Positions 11,959 through 24,062 are shown, numbered from the stretch's first letter. The stretch is DNA of 64,000 bases from Anthoceros angustus (GCA_010909165.1 VJWM01000178.1:186001-250000), one strand, 5' to 3'. Numbers and translations: made by a program. The notes: a model not told the origin generated them from the sequence alone.

Positions 11959-12702
11959 CTATTCCAAATCTATCACTAAGTGATAGCCTAGAGAGTCAGC
12001 TATGCAAACTATTGCCGAACCTTGAGCAGATGTTAGTGGAAACCTGGATATCTTCCATGCTCCATTCTGCCTTTCAAGTTGCGAAAGGGCACGAAATTTA
12101 TCGTCGTGAACATGGGCAGAAAGAATTTTGTACATATCCACGATGGCTTTAACTTGGTCATCAATGGATTGCCAACCTGCGGAGGTCTTGATACACTGAA
12201 ACAACTTAGCATCTGCGGATAGAAAATATCGCCACCAATTAGCTCTAGTACCTCTATCCTTGATGTCTCCATACTTCACCTTCAAGTGCTCTTCAAAGAG
12301 CTCAAAAACGCCTCTCATGTTGTTGACGCTTTTTGCCGCTAAGAGATCGAATTCGAGATCCCGAATTCTTCGTTCACAGAGAGAAATAGCCAGCTCCTTA
12401 GCCCTCGAAGCGTCAATGGCCTGCTCCTTAGCTTCAATGGCCTGCTGCAAGGCTTGCTCCCTAGCCCTCGAGACCTGGATGGTTTCTTCATGCAGCGTCT
12501 TGACTGAATCAATGAGCATCTGTTGCCTCTCGGCGTCCTTCTCTGTCCTCAACAGGGTCAACAAAGGGTCCATATTGGAAGCTCTAACACTGAAAGCCTT
12601 GACATGCCTATCCCGAGCCCGAGCATAAGGTCTTCTTGGCATACTCAAGCCCATGAGTGATCCAGAAGCAGAGCCGCTGATCGGCACCAGCAATGCCGCC
12701 AT
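11959..12702 (-). CDS. unrecognised protein with central coiled coil, possible plastid transit peptide
   Basis: Open frame of 247 residues from the methionine starting AALLVPISG. The first ~45 residues are Ser/Ala/Arg-rich with few acids, as in a plastid presequence. Residues about 48-115 form a strong coiled coil (DAERQQMLIDSVKTLHEE, and a QQAIEAKEQAIDASRAKEL repeat). Then comes a globular stretch with FELFEEHLKVKYGD, WWRYFLSADAKLFQ and QVKAIVDMYKILSAHVHDD. I do not recognise the family. The last ~30 residues may be read-through into an intron, because a CAG-GT donor-like site occurs near 12043; the true end may be earlier and a further exon could exist. The even codon use and helical content favour a real gene. 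Confidence 0.55.
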   Translation of the reverse strand: MAALLVPISGSASGSLMGLSMPRRPYARARDRHVKAFSVRASNMDPLLTLLRTEKDAERQQMLIDSVKTLHEETIQVSRAREQALQQAIEAKEQAIDASRAKELAISLCERRIRDLEFDLLAAKSVNNMRGVFELFEEHLKVKYGDIKDRGTRANWWRYFLSADAKLFQCIKTSAGWQSIDDQVKAIVDMYKILSAHVHDDKFRALSQLERQNGAWKISRFPLTSAQGSAIVCIADSLGYHLVIDLE

Positions 12703-12786
12703 AGATAAAAGACGCCCGCAATCCTCAACCAGCAAAGGCTTCCCGATTCTCCACTACCTCTCACCCCGCGAGCTGAAGAGCAAAGC

Positions 12787-12875
12787 CCTCCCTCCAATTC
12801 GTCTCTCAAACAGGGCGCAGCCAAGGACAGCTCCCTCCAATTCGTCTCTCAAACAGGGCGCAGGCAAAGACAGGT
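12787..12875. repeat. 43-bp tandem duplication
   Basis: Two nearly identical copies of a 43-bp unit, with the shared core CCCTCCAATTCGTCTCTCAA beginning at 12790 and again at 12833. It lies in the GC-rich 5' flank of the coiled-coil gene. Confidence 0.9.
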
Positions 12876-13160
12876 AGCCCAGCCCAGCTCGGCGAAGCAG
12901 ACAGCGGCTCCTTTCCCTCAGCACAGCGGCAGACAGTGGGCAGAAGGAGGCGGCAAGCTCCCAAGATGCGAGAGCAGCACGGGGACTCAAATTCCCTTCC
13001 GCACCGAATTCAGCGGAGCTGTATGTAGAGCGGAAGACAGCGGGCGGGAGGGGAACAGCGCTAGGGGCCAGGGCAGGGTCAGCAGGGAGGCGTTGCTGCG
13101 TCTGCTGAGCAAGGAATCTGTTGAGGCCTTCTGCTGGCCCTGTCGCTATGTCTCGGGCTC
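12876..13160. other. GC-rich 5' flank
   Basis: GC-rich spacer upstream of the minus-strand coiled-coil gene. An open frame of 140 codons (12754-13176, minus) crosses it and contains both copies of the 43-bp duplication; it looks like chance openness in GC-rich DNA. Confidence 0.4.
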
Positions 13161-14830
13161 CTCTGATGAGTGGCAACAGCTTGTGTGTTTTGCATGCCAG
13201 GTTTTCATTCTGTGAGATTCGGTAGTGATGGAGTAGTTAGTGGTAGGAGCTGCCTGGGTTCAATCCATCCTAGCCATTCTGTGAGTACTGCCAGTCGAGC
13301 ATGACGCGCTTGTTGTGTATGAACAACTGGCTTGCCGGGGATGTGTTTGTCAGCAACTAGTTGCCTTGTGGACATACTGTACATGGAAAATGTGGGAGTT
13401 TGAAGGATGCCCGGTGAGTGTTAGCACAGCACGGCCACCTGCGCCATGCCATGGAATGCCCTGATATCTGTGTATGCGAAATGACGTGAACCTGAGGGCT
13501 TGAGGCAGGACCGGAAATGGGAGTCGTGACGGCTGCAAATTGAGTAAGTTCACCTTTTGTAGCTGGCCTCTGAGTGCGTGCACTTGCTGCGGATTTGTCA
13601 GGGTTGGGTTTTCTGGACAGCGTGGCCATGAAAGGATGAGTGGACATGGGCTGCCGTTCTTGGACAGGCTCTTTATTTGAAATGGTCTGATGTACTGAAG
13701 GATGGTCTGCATTGAAGCTGATGGCATTCTGTTGCCGATCTGCTGATCCATTCGTGGTAGGCGGACGAGTTTGGGATGAGTGGATCTGGATAGCTGTGTG
13801 TGTGGGGGGTGTGTCTTGATGGTGGCTTGTGGGTATGCCAACCTCGTGTGTGCAGGATTGGGAATGGCCTCCGTGACTGCTGGAACTCTGTGAGCCTGTT
13901 ATGTCAGGAGAGGAAGCCCTCTGTTACGTCCTTTGGCTGACCCTGTTACTTTTGCTTAGATTGTATTGGGCGTCGTGATGGCTGGGATTGTAGAATGTTA
14001 TGTCGGCAGGGGATGCTTTCTGAGGCCGTTGGAGCTGCCCTGGATTCTATGGCGCAGATAGACCTTGCTGTTTCACAGCCTCTGGTTCATATTGCGCACG
14101 AAAGTGTCCGTCTGTAAGAAGGATTCATTTGTGGAGCGACGAGTACATTGATCTCAGTGTCCATTTGGGGTGCGAGTGGAATATTCCATCTGGAATGCTA
14201 TGAGAGCTGGGTATGCCGAGCACGGGCTTGCTCGAACATGAAGCGCTAGTTGTGTGTGGACGACTGGAGCCGGAGGGCCTCATTTTCGCTGACCATGTTA
14301 CTTTTGCTGTGCTTGAAAAGGCTGGTGCACAGCACTGGTGCCTTTGAGAAGAGCATGGAGGTGCACACGCTGATTGCCCAAACACTGACTGCAGGGTATC
14401 AAAGGTGGGCAGCTGCCTGCGGATATGTGTGCCCAAGCAAAATGTTGCAAACTGAAGGATGCATGCCAGTTTTTCACATCATGGCCACAAATGATGTGGT
14501 GACATGGAATGTCGTGATAGCGGGTTATGCAAAATGTGATGAACTGAGAGAGGCACGCCAGGTTTTGACAGCATGAACTCGAAGAATGAGGTGACATGGA
14601 ATGCCTGATAGCTGGGTACGCTGGGTACGCTGGACAAGGGCTCGGACATGAGTACCTTGTTCTGGAGGAGGGCTGATCCTAGATGCTCATGCCTTTTCAC
14701 TTGCCTCCTGAAGGCTAGTGCAAGTACTGGGGCCTTAAAGAAGGATAGGCAGCTGCACTCACTGGTTGACGAAAGAGGACTGCTGGGTAACGTGGTGTTG
14801 GGCAGATGGACGAAGAATTTCAATTTGCCG
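13160..14830 (+). pseudogene. decayed PLS-class PPR gene
   Basis: Several stretches translate into PPR fragments in shifting frames: VTWNVVIAGYAKCDELREARQ at about 14499-14563, a second TWN-LIAGYAG-like piece at about 14594-14640, and CLLKASASTGALKKDRQLHS at about 14701-14760. Earlier pieces near 13430-13460 keep the ATGGAATGCCCTGAT that encodes the WNALI part of a PPR motif. Stops and frame changes interrupt all of them, and no intact chain of repeats remains. The fragments sit in PPR order on the plus strand, so this is probably one old copy rather than scattered matches. Bounds are approximate. Confidence 0.7.
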
Positions 14831-15600
14831 TACCAACCTGCGGCAGAGGTAACAACCCATCCGCCCCTGCGACAGCATGACTCGGCACATCAGCAGAGCG
14901 AGGCTCCTCGTCAGCGGGACTTTTGGGAGGTCTGGCTCCAGTGCCATACAACCGGAAATTCCAACAGAGAAATCCCGGAAATTTCCCACACAAACCCAAC
15001 CCTGACAATGCTGTCAGCAGCTAGGTGCAAGCACACCATGATCTCACCTTGAAGCCCCAGGCTGGGCGTCCAATCTGTGCATGAAGCTGGGCGACCCAGC
15101 ATGCGAATACGCAAGTGGCACACAAATATCTGATTCATCATCAGAGAAAGTCCATGTCACCACATGTTGTCGAAGAAGCCTGCCACGGCAATCACGCTTT
15201 GAGCGTTCTTCCTTCTTTCAGGCTGTCACACTTTGCATATACTAGTAGCCAATACCGTTGCCATGTACAGAAAGCGAGACGAGGAAAGGAGGAAGAAGAG
15301 TCCGTTACATATTTGGTGGGTGTCGAATTAATGCTGTGCGTGAGGATAAATAGGAAGTCTGGGATTCCAAAGCAAAGGGAATCCAGGCCGAATCTCTCAT
15401 TCAGCGTCACGCGCTTTCCACAGCGGGGAAAAGACCTACTTCCATCCTCGCTGTTTCAATCCAGAGGGGCAAGGAAGAAAGCAGAGTACCTGTGCCAGTC
15501 GGGGTTCCTGGCCCTCTTCACCTGCGATTGGATTGAGAATCGAAGGGTGCTGATCCCTCGAGCCGTGCTAGCGACAGTCTGCTTGGAATTGATGTACATG
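14831..15600. other. intergenic, no recognised gene
   Basis: Open frames on both strands (for example 15115-15612, plus) have no recognisable domains. Part may be further PPR-gene debris. Confidence 0.35.
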
Positions 15601-15604
15601 GAAT

Positions 15605-15800
15605 GGATGTGAATTGGTGGGGATCTGGAGTTGGTGGGTTCCGGAGTTGGTGTGTAGAATCGGTCTCCATTTCGTGGGATTCTGCGGTTGGTGTGTAAAA
15701 TGTGTCTGAATTCGTGGGATTCCGATGTGGGTATTGTGAATTGGTGGGCTGGTGTTGAAGTGTTGGGTTGTTGAATTGGCCTCAATTCGTAGGATTCCGA
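15605..15800. repeat. degenerate GT-rich short repeat
   Basis: Repeated short elements of the forms GAATTGGTGGG, GTTGGTGTGTA and TTCGTGGGATTC occur, the last at about 15674, 15710 and, as TTCGTAGGATTC, 15787. Spacing is irregular (roughly 35-75 bp). Confidence 0.55.
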
Positions 15801-16079
15801 AGTTGCGCTGAGCTTGTGATGGAATGGGGAACGGGTCTTCCTGCATGCAAGACTGCCCACAACAGACTGGATTGGGGAGAAGGCGGTAGGACATGCAGCA
15901 TGAAGGAGCAACACAGCAAAATGGGCAGAGAGGAAGGTGGGCTCCCACGACACAAGGGTTCCAATCCAAGAGCCAGGGGAGGCAGCAGAGGGAGGTGCTG
16001 GTGGTGTGGAATTACGGCCATGACGTGATCCAGCTCCCGCCGCTTCATCGATTTGGAGGAGGTTAGGCAGCGCACCTGC

Positions 16080-18460
16080 GTGATATGATCAACCGTAATT
16101 CTATTTTATTTATTCATTAATTGATAAATACAGTTAAACTATTTTCAAAGGACTTTATTACGTGACACTTGAAATTGCCACTTAGCTACTACCAGATGAA
16201 GCTACTTTGACGATACTAATCACAATGACCGCGATGAATGACATATGTGCATCCTCCACAAGTGTAGTGAAGTCTAAGATAAATAGGCTTTAGATTGTCA
16301 GGATGCAATCTTGCATCATTCATCGCCATAGTAGCATCTCTGGAAGGATTATTTATGAATAAATATATGTAAAAAAAATTTCATATCTCTTGACATATCT
16401 TATTTATCTTTTGAAGGACAAATATAGTTTTGCCCCATAAATGCCAAAGGCATTGATTGACATATATTATTGCTTAACAAATACATATGCTCTTTCAATG
16501 TGTGAAATTAAATTTACAGTTTCCTGGGAAATAACCAATTTATCTAAATTCAAAACTTGCGTATACTTTTTTATATCCATTGTCACTCGATGAACAAAGT
16601 CATTCATAAACCAGTTCAAAAAACAGATATACCACACAGATAGCCCACAAGAAAGAGATGATTTATTGAGGTGAAAGAACGATGGAAAGAGACCATCTAG
16701 GAAGGGACAACAAATGGGGACCCGGGGGTCGGAGTGAAGAGGAGCAACTGAGCTCCCTACCTAAAGTGACCAACTGCACCCACAATGTCATATGTAGAAT
16801 AAACGGCCGCAAACCAGAGGAAGAGGAAAGGCATCACCCACCGCCGCCGCCTTGTGGAGAATCGCTGAGAGCGCCCGCAAGAGCAATAGAAACCAGCCGG
16901 AAGTATCCGTGAAGTACGAGAGGACGTACACTATGCTGCGCGCATGGTAAGCTTTGGCACAAGACTTGATGAATTTGTCAAAGTCCATGACCATTGCCCC
17001 ATACGCTTTCTAGAGCAAGCGGGATAAAGAGGTGGCCCGCTTGCATCCTGCTATACTTGCGGACCTTGAGAGCTGTTGCAAGACCCGGCTGGGCGGTTGG
17101 TGATGACTGGCGAGGTGGCGTCACGTGGTCGAACCACTACATCCGCCACCACAACCGTCGCCACGGACAAGGTATAAGTCCGCCCTGATTGAACGACCTG
17201 TAAGAAGAGTATACTCCCGCTCCCTCCAGGCCATATAGCCACTTTCGCGAGCAATGGCAAACATGACGTCACGGATGGCGTCACAAGACGAACAAAGTGA
17301 ATCATGACTCCGTTTTGAAGAACAACTTTCTACATATGGCTCCTCGGAAATTGGCTACAGCCTTGAGAGAGGTGAAATGCATACATGTTTTCCACTCGCC
17401 TCTATCTTCGGGGGCGGAAGCTAGTTCGCACCCTTGGGCATGAGGGGGCTACAAAAGCTAGCTAGTGCCTCCCCCATTTCTCTTGATGGAACAATAATAT
17501 TTGGGTATTATTGTGAAATACAAACTTAGCTTGTACCTTCACACTAGTGAATCCTGTTTTGCATTGAATCTATGAAGATGAGCTATGACTACAACTTTTA
17601 TTTGCAATCACTTGGGGCACTGTTATGCCTTCACATGTTTCAATAAGTTCATAAAATATGCAAAAGAACTTTAAAATATTAATAATTCAAATATAAAAGT
17701 AAATATATTATCAAAAAGAAGACAGAAAACTAGCTACTTCACCACCTTACAAACGAAAGTACACGAAAAATACTTAGCTACCTCACAACCGGAGGTCTCT
17801 GGGAATATTCCCCGGTACATAACCGATGATCCGATGATAATATAACTCGTAAAGATTTATTAAAACTCATCAGACGAGTTCGTGGGATCATTCACAGTTT
17901 CCTCGATATGAGCACCGGGGATGTATTCAAGATTCCGTGGTTATACATGGATCAGATAACGATAACACGTAAGATGCTCGAATTGCTCTCAGGAAATGTG
18001 TCAAACAAGGAGGAAAGGCAACTCGGCTGGGGAATATGACCTCTACGAGAACTGTGGGCATATCTCAATGGGGTCTGACGTCCATTGTAATTCTGCGAAT
18101 GACGGAATTTGAAGATGCGCCCCACTCGATGAACAGATTGCAGTACCAAGTAAACCATAGGCGGGTACAGTCAAGACGCTGAAGGGATGACTGTACCCAG
18201 TAAGCCATAGCCAGAATGAGTTCGAGATCCACCCCTTCACAAGAGGGGCCAGAAGAAAACCAAGATGAATATCCCCGTGCCACAGAAATGGACCGCCTGA
18301 TAGCCGCTTTGGAGAGCTGGAACATGGTGTAGCAGGGCCAAGACTCTTCATCGCTTCTGAGCTGCATCTGTATTTCAGTAGAATATATCCGGCAATCCCC
18401 TTTGACCCGAGCCAGGTTATTAGTACCCTTTGCTTATCCTGGTCCGAAGTGGACATGAAC
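16080..18460. other. AT-rich intergenic DNA with small unassigned open frames
   Basis: Mostly AT-rich, with two GC-richer islands at 16680-17310 and 17990-18440. A minus-strand open frame of 68 codons (16788-16994) has a hydrophobic central segment (SGWFLLLLRALSAIL), but I do not recognise it. The region may hold transposon remains; no LTR ends, tRNA or intact gene could be fixed by eye. Confidence 0.4.
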
Positions 18461-18464
18461 TCAC

Positions 18465-19605
18465 TCAAAGGTACAGGTTGATGAGGTTCTTGATAGCGTC
18501 CCAAATACTAGTCGCCACCGGGTTGATTTCCACAGCCTTTTCCAGCTCCACGCTTGGGAACACATTGGTCATGGCTTGCTGCATACCAGGCTGGGACATC
18601 ATCGCCTGCAACTGTCCCATGGACATGACCTGACAGTCCTGAGGAGTTTCACGGATGGCGGCAGCATTGTAGCCCAGGGTCCCCAAGTACGCCTTGTACT
18701 TGTCGATGAATTCCTGGCCCGGGTTGGGGACCCTCGAGTAGACCTACAACGGCGTGCCTTGCATGTAATCTGGCAGCTACCATAGCCAGCAGTAGACGGG
18801 AAAGAAGACATCAACTTAACTGACCTGAACGAAGCTGGTGTCCTTGGCTCCCGACACCAGCGCGTAGTTATCGTAGTCGGTGTCCAGCACATCATACGGT
18901 TCCTTGGGGATGAACGGCAGCGTAGGGAATCGCAGAAAGCATTTTTCCCGGATCATTTCCATCTTCTCCAGAGGCGTTTCCACACTGGCCAGCTCCTCGT
19001 CCGACACGCATTGCACCTTGCCCCGGATCCCGGTGATGTAGCCTGTCGGACTGCCGTGCACGCAGAAGGTGTCCACTTGTATGCCCTTGCTCTGCTCATC
19101 CAGGGAGTACACTCCCTGCCACACCAGCGGCCTCGGCCTCAGCCTCAGCCTCGCACAACCTGGCCGGGCCAAGATTAGGGGTTTCCACACACAGTACCTG
19201 AGTGCAGTGGCAGTCCCCTTGGCCCTGGCCTGCGAAGCCCTGCTTGAGCGAGGCCACCTCGAACCACCTTCCCGCGTACCTGGCGGGGTCAAAGTTGCTC
19301 ATGCTCATGCCGGACACGGCGCTCGCATCCGCCTGCACCGACAAGACGGAACGGCGTAAATGGAGAGGAGAGATGCGCGCCAGCCCGTCCACGGAATTCG
19401 CAAGCATTGTACGTACCTGAGCTGCGGAAGTGAGCAGCACTGCTGCTCCCGCCACAACCGCCATAGCCACCCGGCTGGGAAGAACTGGGAATGCTGTCGA
19501 GGGTGCATGATCCACAGAGCACCGAACCCCTGTCACCTTCCTCCCCCTGGTCGGTGCCCGGCAAGGGGCTGTTGCGCCTATCACTGGCAACACACCACAC
19601 GCCAT
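18465..19605 (-). CDS. CHL: chloroplastic lipocalin (CHL/LCNP)
   Basis: Lipocalin of the thylakoid lumen. In Arabidopsis it protects thylakoid lipids under stress and is required for sustained photoprotective quenching (qH). Three exons join in phase 0 to 325 residues: 19198-19605, 18825-19115, 18465-18743. The N-terminus is a plastid transit-like stretch with a hydrophobic segment (VAMAVVAGAAVLLTSAA) as in a lumen-targeting signal. The first lipocalin motif is FDPARYAGRWFEVASLKQGF. The Cys-rich part CHCTQ-GVYSL, TFCVHGSPTGYITGIRGKVQC and REKCFLRFPTLPFIPK follows, then the second motif VLDTDYDNYALVSGAKD and the plant C-terminus QDCQVMSMGQLQAMMSQ. The cysteines seen in the Arabidopsis protein are retained as far as I can recall. 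Confidence 0.95.
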
Positions 19606-21898
19606 GAGACCCCCTCATCTTCCTTGGGTTGTCTGCAGCTCCCTCTTGTACGAGCCCGCGTCCAAATGCACGGTAATTTCACCTTTCCTTTCAATGCCTT
19701 GCCTACTGCGCCCAGCGATAAAAGTATCCAGAGCCAAATAACAGCCACGAGAGACCAAGTTTCTGCTTTCATAATGAGACATGTTTGCCAGCTTTTTCGC
19801 TGGCCTACACTAAAACCTACAGTCTCGAGAAGACTCCGCTAAAGCAAAGGCTTGATAAATCTGCTGTAGGAGGGAGCCATCGTCTTGCCTATTTCGTGAG
19901 GGGTGTAACTCCCTGACCACTACCAAAGGTATTCTTTTGAGCCTCCTGCCCTGTACCTCGTCTATCAGATCTTGCTCCAAATCTCCCTCTTCGTCCTTTT
20001 CGTCAGATGTTGCTTCTCATCTAGCTTTGTGTGCTTCCAGGACTTGTGATGTTTGTGTGATGATCTTCCCTCTTCCAAGATAAATGGATAAGTTCTACAC
20101 ATTTGCAAAAGCAAAGATGTATTCCATATTGCAGACTTGGCCTGGGAGGGTTGCAACTCTCGAGTTTCCAAGACCGCCACGGTGAGGCATCTCAACGAAA
20201 GGCATGTAGCCAAAAGGGTAGATGTTGCGTTGTCAACTTATAGAATAATAATGGCACCTCATTAAACCCCGGTATACAATGGAATTTGAACTTAAATTAT
20301 AATAGTTGGACCAAGTGAAGAATTAACCAATTCATCTAAGTGAATAATTTATTTTTGATAGACTTTCTACATTATTTCTAATCGGTCAACTTAAAATATA
20401 AAATGACTCTTGGATTTGCACCCGCGGATCTTGCTTGTTGTAGGATCGAGAATAGGTGTTAACACAACTGTGACTTTGAGAAGGTTTGTGTTGTTATGTA
20501 AATGGGAGCCATTGTATTTGTTTTCCACTGTGCTGAAATTGTGTACTGTCGTTCAAGCTTATGCATATGTTGCTGCCTTAGAATCTAGCACAAATGTGCT
20601 TGTGATGTGTGTGTAGAGTGGCGTGTCTACTATTTTGTTCGTTGCTAATTGCTCGGTGCATAACCTACAACGAGTTCATGATCTCTTTGCAGCTTCCAAG
20701 AAGTGAGGGGGAGGAAGAACAATAGAACGACTCCTATCAAAGGTAGACAACAAGTCGATGGGGGGAGTCACAATTGTGGCAAGGACATCCGCCATGAGAA
20801 AAAAGACTGTGAGCTTTGGCATGAACCAGTTTTCACTATGTACATGGTACATGTAGGTACAGGGCCGTTCCCGAGGGCATTTGAAAGCTCGACAGTGCCG
20901 TAGATGTGCATAATTATATCCACATCCTCGTTTGCACTACCAGATCCAAGACTTGGGGTGCGTATGGAGACATAAATATTTGCTCACGCATGTGTTTGTG
21001 CCATGGTTTGTCGGAACCTGGGTTCTAAACCCTTACAAACCATGATAACCAAACCTAGGACCAAGCCTCATATCGGCCCTCAAAACTGTAACAATTTTAT
21101 TTATCACAACCTTCAAGTTATAGTTTTCATACGAGCTCCAATTTCTTTGTCACGATCTTCATGTTACAGTTTTTATAACAGCTCCTACGCTCGGGAACCC
21201 GCCTGCAACCCGTAACAAATCCATCGAAAACGTTACAAATAAGCCCAAAACAGCATCATATGAGCACCTTGCATCTACTAGTGTGGGTACTTTGTAGACG
21301 ACTTAATATTGGGACAGGTATTGTATGCGGCAAAGTAGCCGTGCAGTTACGATCCATTGAGATTCGGCCTCACGTGCCTCCGAATTGTCCTAGCCACGTC
21401 TCCCTCAACTTCGCTCCCTTCGTGGGAATCGCGGAGGTCCTAACTGTGCGGCCCCGGTCGAGGGTGAGGATTCCCGAGGCTCTTCGGGTGGGAGGCCGCG
21501 TGTTACCCTCAACACGCATGGACTTGGGTTTTCCGAGGGGCAGAGAGCTGGTGGCGCGCACGCGCGATCAAGAGGGAAAATATGGTTGATGGGGCCTTTC
21601 GCACCTGGTTAGGTACTGCAGCCCCTTTAGAAAGGGACTCTTTGGGCATTCCACTGCCCCTCATCTTCAGTTCTCTGGTGCTGAGCTCGTAATGGAGAAA
21701 TCCTGTTTGATAGCCTGGCCTGGCCACCTGGAAGGTCCGACTTCTCTCTGTATATATCAAAAACGTTACTCGATTGCGTGTGGCCGGCCTGGCCGGCTTC
21801 CTCTTGGCTCCAAAGCATGTCCTACCTCGAGGCTCCCGCCTCTCTTGCCACTCCGCCTATCCGCACGCGCATGCTCTGAGCCCGCAGGCTGGTGAAAA
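19606..21898. other. intergenic, no supported gene
   Basis: Contains the promoter side of the lipocalin gene, then AT-rich DNA (19850-21250) and a GC-richer island (21350-21890) upstream of the RING gene. Open frames here, such as 21260-21589, show no recognisable domain. No RNA gene was identified. Confidence 0.4.
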
Positions 21899-21931
21899 GT
21901 GTCGGACCCCGGTCCTGGACCTGGAGCATCC

Positions 21932-22104
21932 ATGGGTGCGGTGGCAACCATCGGCGACCTGGCAAAGAACGTCTTAGGGATCGGAGTCATCACGGTCGCC
22001 GTGATGGCGACCATGATACTTGTGTACAAGATATTGCCCTCATGCATGAGGCGCAGGAGCACAAGGCTGGCGCAACAGCAGCCGATAACACTGGGCTCTC
22101 GTCT

Positions 22105-22136
<32 letters not shown>

Positions 22137-22456
22137 CAGCAGCAGACAATTCCATCCCTCTGCCGCCGCCGATCGTGCAGCATCAGGGCGAGGCTTCCGG
22201 CGGGGGTCTAGACCCCGCCAACATCCAGGCTCTGCCACTGCTTTGGTGCAGCAAGATGTCGTTCATGGACAACGACCAGTGCTCCGTGTGCCTGAGCAGC
22301 TACAGGGAGGGCGGCGCCCTGCGGTTGCTTCCGCCATGCAGGCACATCTTCCACCGCTCCTGCATCGATGCCTGGCTGAAGGCGCAAGCCTCCTGCCCGC
22401 TCTGCCGCACGCCGGTGCGCTCGCTGCCCGACTTGGCGCCGCTCCGTGTTCCTTGA
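21932..22456 (+). CDS. ATL-type RING-H2 E3 ubiquitin ligase
   Basis: Single-exon gene for 174 residues from the ATG reading MGAVATIGD; an in-frame ATG at 21899 would add 11 Gly/Pro-rich residues. One N-terminal membrane segment (about residues 11-31, LGIGVITVAVMATMILVYKIL) is followed by a basic stretch, a poly-alanine run and the ATL-like GLD-type motif (GGLDPANIQALPLL). The RING-H2 domain is complete: CSVCLSSYREGGALRLLPPC, RHIFHRSCIDAWL, SCPLCR, with the conserved Pro before the third Cys and the Trp downstream of the histidines. ATL proteins are membrane-anchored E3 ligases, often in stress responses. The substrate cannot be inferred. Confidence 0.9.
22104..22146 (+). repeat. (GCA)n microsatellite inside the RING gene
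   Basis: About a dozen GCA units, broken once by GTA, encode alanine here. In another frame the same array gives a long poly-serine. It separates the membrane segment from the GLD-type motif, a place likely to tolerate length change. Confidence 0.9.
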
Positions 22457-22691
22457 ACCATGTAGGTACATAAAAACTCGATTCTTTTAGTTTACTGTCC
22501 GTGTTGCGGGGATTATTTGTACATTCATACCCGCAGCGGCAGGTGTCGTTCTCCCATTGACATTGCCCGAGCGCCAGCCACATCGGTATGACAATGTGCG
22601 GTGGCTTGGCTGGCTGTGGATCCCTTTTCCTCTCCGCTCAAGCGCTTCAGCTGCCTGATCTCATGCGGGACGCCACTGGGAAGAGTCTGCC

Positions 22692-23502
22692 ATGAAGCCT
22701 TACTACTTGGACTTGTCTATTGTGCCGTTTTCCATGCTCTTGCTTCTTGTGTATCACGGCTATCTCTATCACAAGGTGAAGAAGGAGCCCGGCGCCACAA
22801 GCATCGGCTTGAATCACATTGCCAGAAGAGCCTGGGTGTTTAGCGTCATGCATGTAAGAGTCCGCCCTCCCGCCCGCAGTGCAATGAATTAAAGCAGAAT
22901 CTCCTTCTCCTTCTGCTTCTCGAGCCAGGGACGGACTTTGGTTAGGGTGCCGAAAGCAGCGGCACTTACCTTCGGCTCCCGTTTGGCAGGACAATCCTGG
23001 TAGAACCGTCCTTGCGGTGCAGACGTTGAGGAACAGCATCATGGTATCCACTCTCATGGCAACGGCAGCGCTGATGCTGAGCACTGGAATGGCTGCAATT
23101 GTAAGCAGTTCGTACCAACTGAAACAGCCGCTCTCCAGCACCATCTTCGGACCTGAGAATGATGTTACGGAAACAGCGAAGTTCATCACTCTTTGCTGCT
23201 TCTTTATCTTCTCCTTCCTGTGCTATACACAGGCCGTAAGGTTCAGTAACCATGTCAACTTTCTTATCAACATCCCGATTCCTGATCATGAGGCCGCGTG
23301 TGGTGGTGTGGTCACTCCTGAGTACGTTGCTCGCCTGCTTGCGCGAGCCTCCAACTTTTACACTGTTGGGACCAGAACCTTTATTATGGCGGTTCCCCTG
23401 CTCTTGTGGCTCGTCAGTCCCATCCCTGTGCTCGTTTGTGCAGTGCTCCTGGTGCTCTTCCTGTACCAATTCGACTTCGTTACGGGCATGGGAATTGTGT
23501 GA
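22692..23502 (+). CDS. DUF599 family membrane protein
   Basis: Two exons, 22692-22853 and 22990-23502, join in phase 0 to 224 residues. The family markers are YLDLSIVPFSMLLLLVYHGYL, a TSIGLNHIARRAWV loop, VLAVQTLRNSIMVSTLMATA, TETAKFITLCCFFIFSFLCY and the C-terminal FYTVGTRTFIMAVPLLLWLV. Four or so membrane-spanning segments are evident. DUF599 proteins occur in plants and bacteria and have no firm biochemical role. The exon junction, between the HARRAWV-type segment and the LAVQTLRN helix, keeps the family alignment continuous. Confidence 0.9.
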
Positions 23503-24062
23503 GAGTCGAGCTGAACGTTATGTGCTGGGACCAAATTCAGTTCCAAATTGCACAGCATCTTGAGCTGCTTGCAAAGCAAGCTGATGACCCTCTTGTGGAT
23601 AAATCTTGATAAGCAAGTGCTCACATTGATACAATGCTCTGTAACTGAGCTACTTTCTCACCTGATCAAAGTACCCACATGACCCGTTGTTTCCACAGTT
23701 GCCACAACACAGTAAGGATGTCTTTCTACCTAGTTGTTACAGGAACTCCTCAGGCAAATCTTCCAGGGCACACTCTTCGGGAGTCAGAGTCCGTGCCGGG
23801 GAAGGATCATCAGGTTCATCAATATGGGTGTCCCAAATCGCGCTGTACAAAGTATTAGAGCCTTCAAACACTCCAGCCAGCCCATCATAAGGGTAGAAAA
23901 GGATCGCATCTGTCCTACCAAATGCATCACAACAAGTTTAGCTTCTGCTTTCAGATGATCTGTGGTCCAACCTGACGTTCATATCTAGTTGAAGACGAGC
24001 TAATAAATAATAATATTCATCTGATAAATTATTTGATCAGACCAGCTATACAAGCAGTTGAT
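23503..24062. other. intergenic between convergent DUF599 and LSF1 genes
   Basis: The 3' ends of the two genes face each other across 560 bp. Nothing else is supported; short open frames here are not convincing. Confidence 0.5.

Noticed and set aside
16788-16994. 68-codon minus-strand frame with a hydrophobic stretch
   Set aside because: Could be a small membrane protein, but I recognise no family and no supporting gene structure, so it is mentioned only in the intergenic entry.
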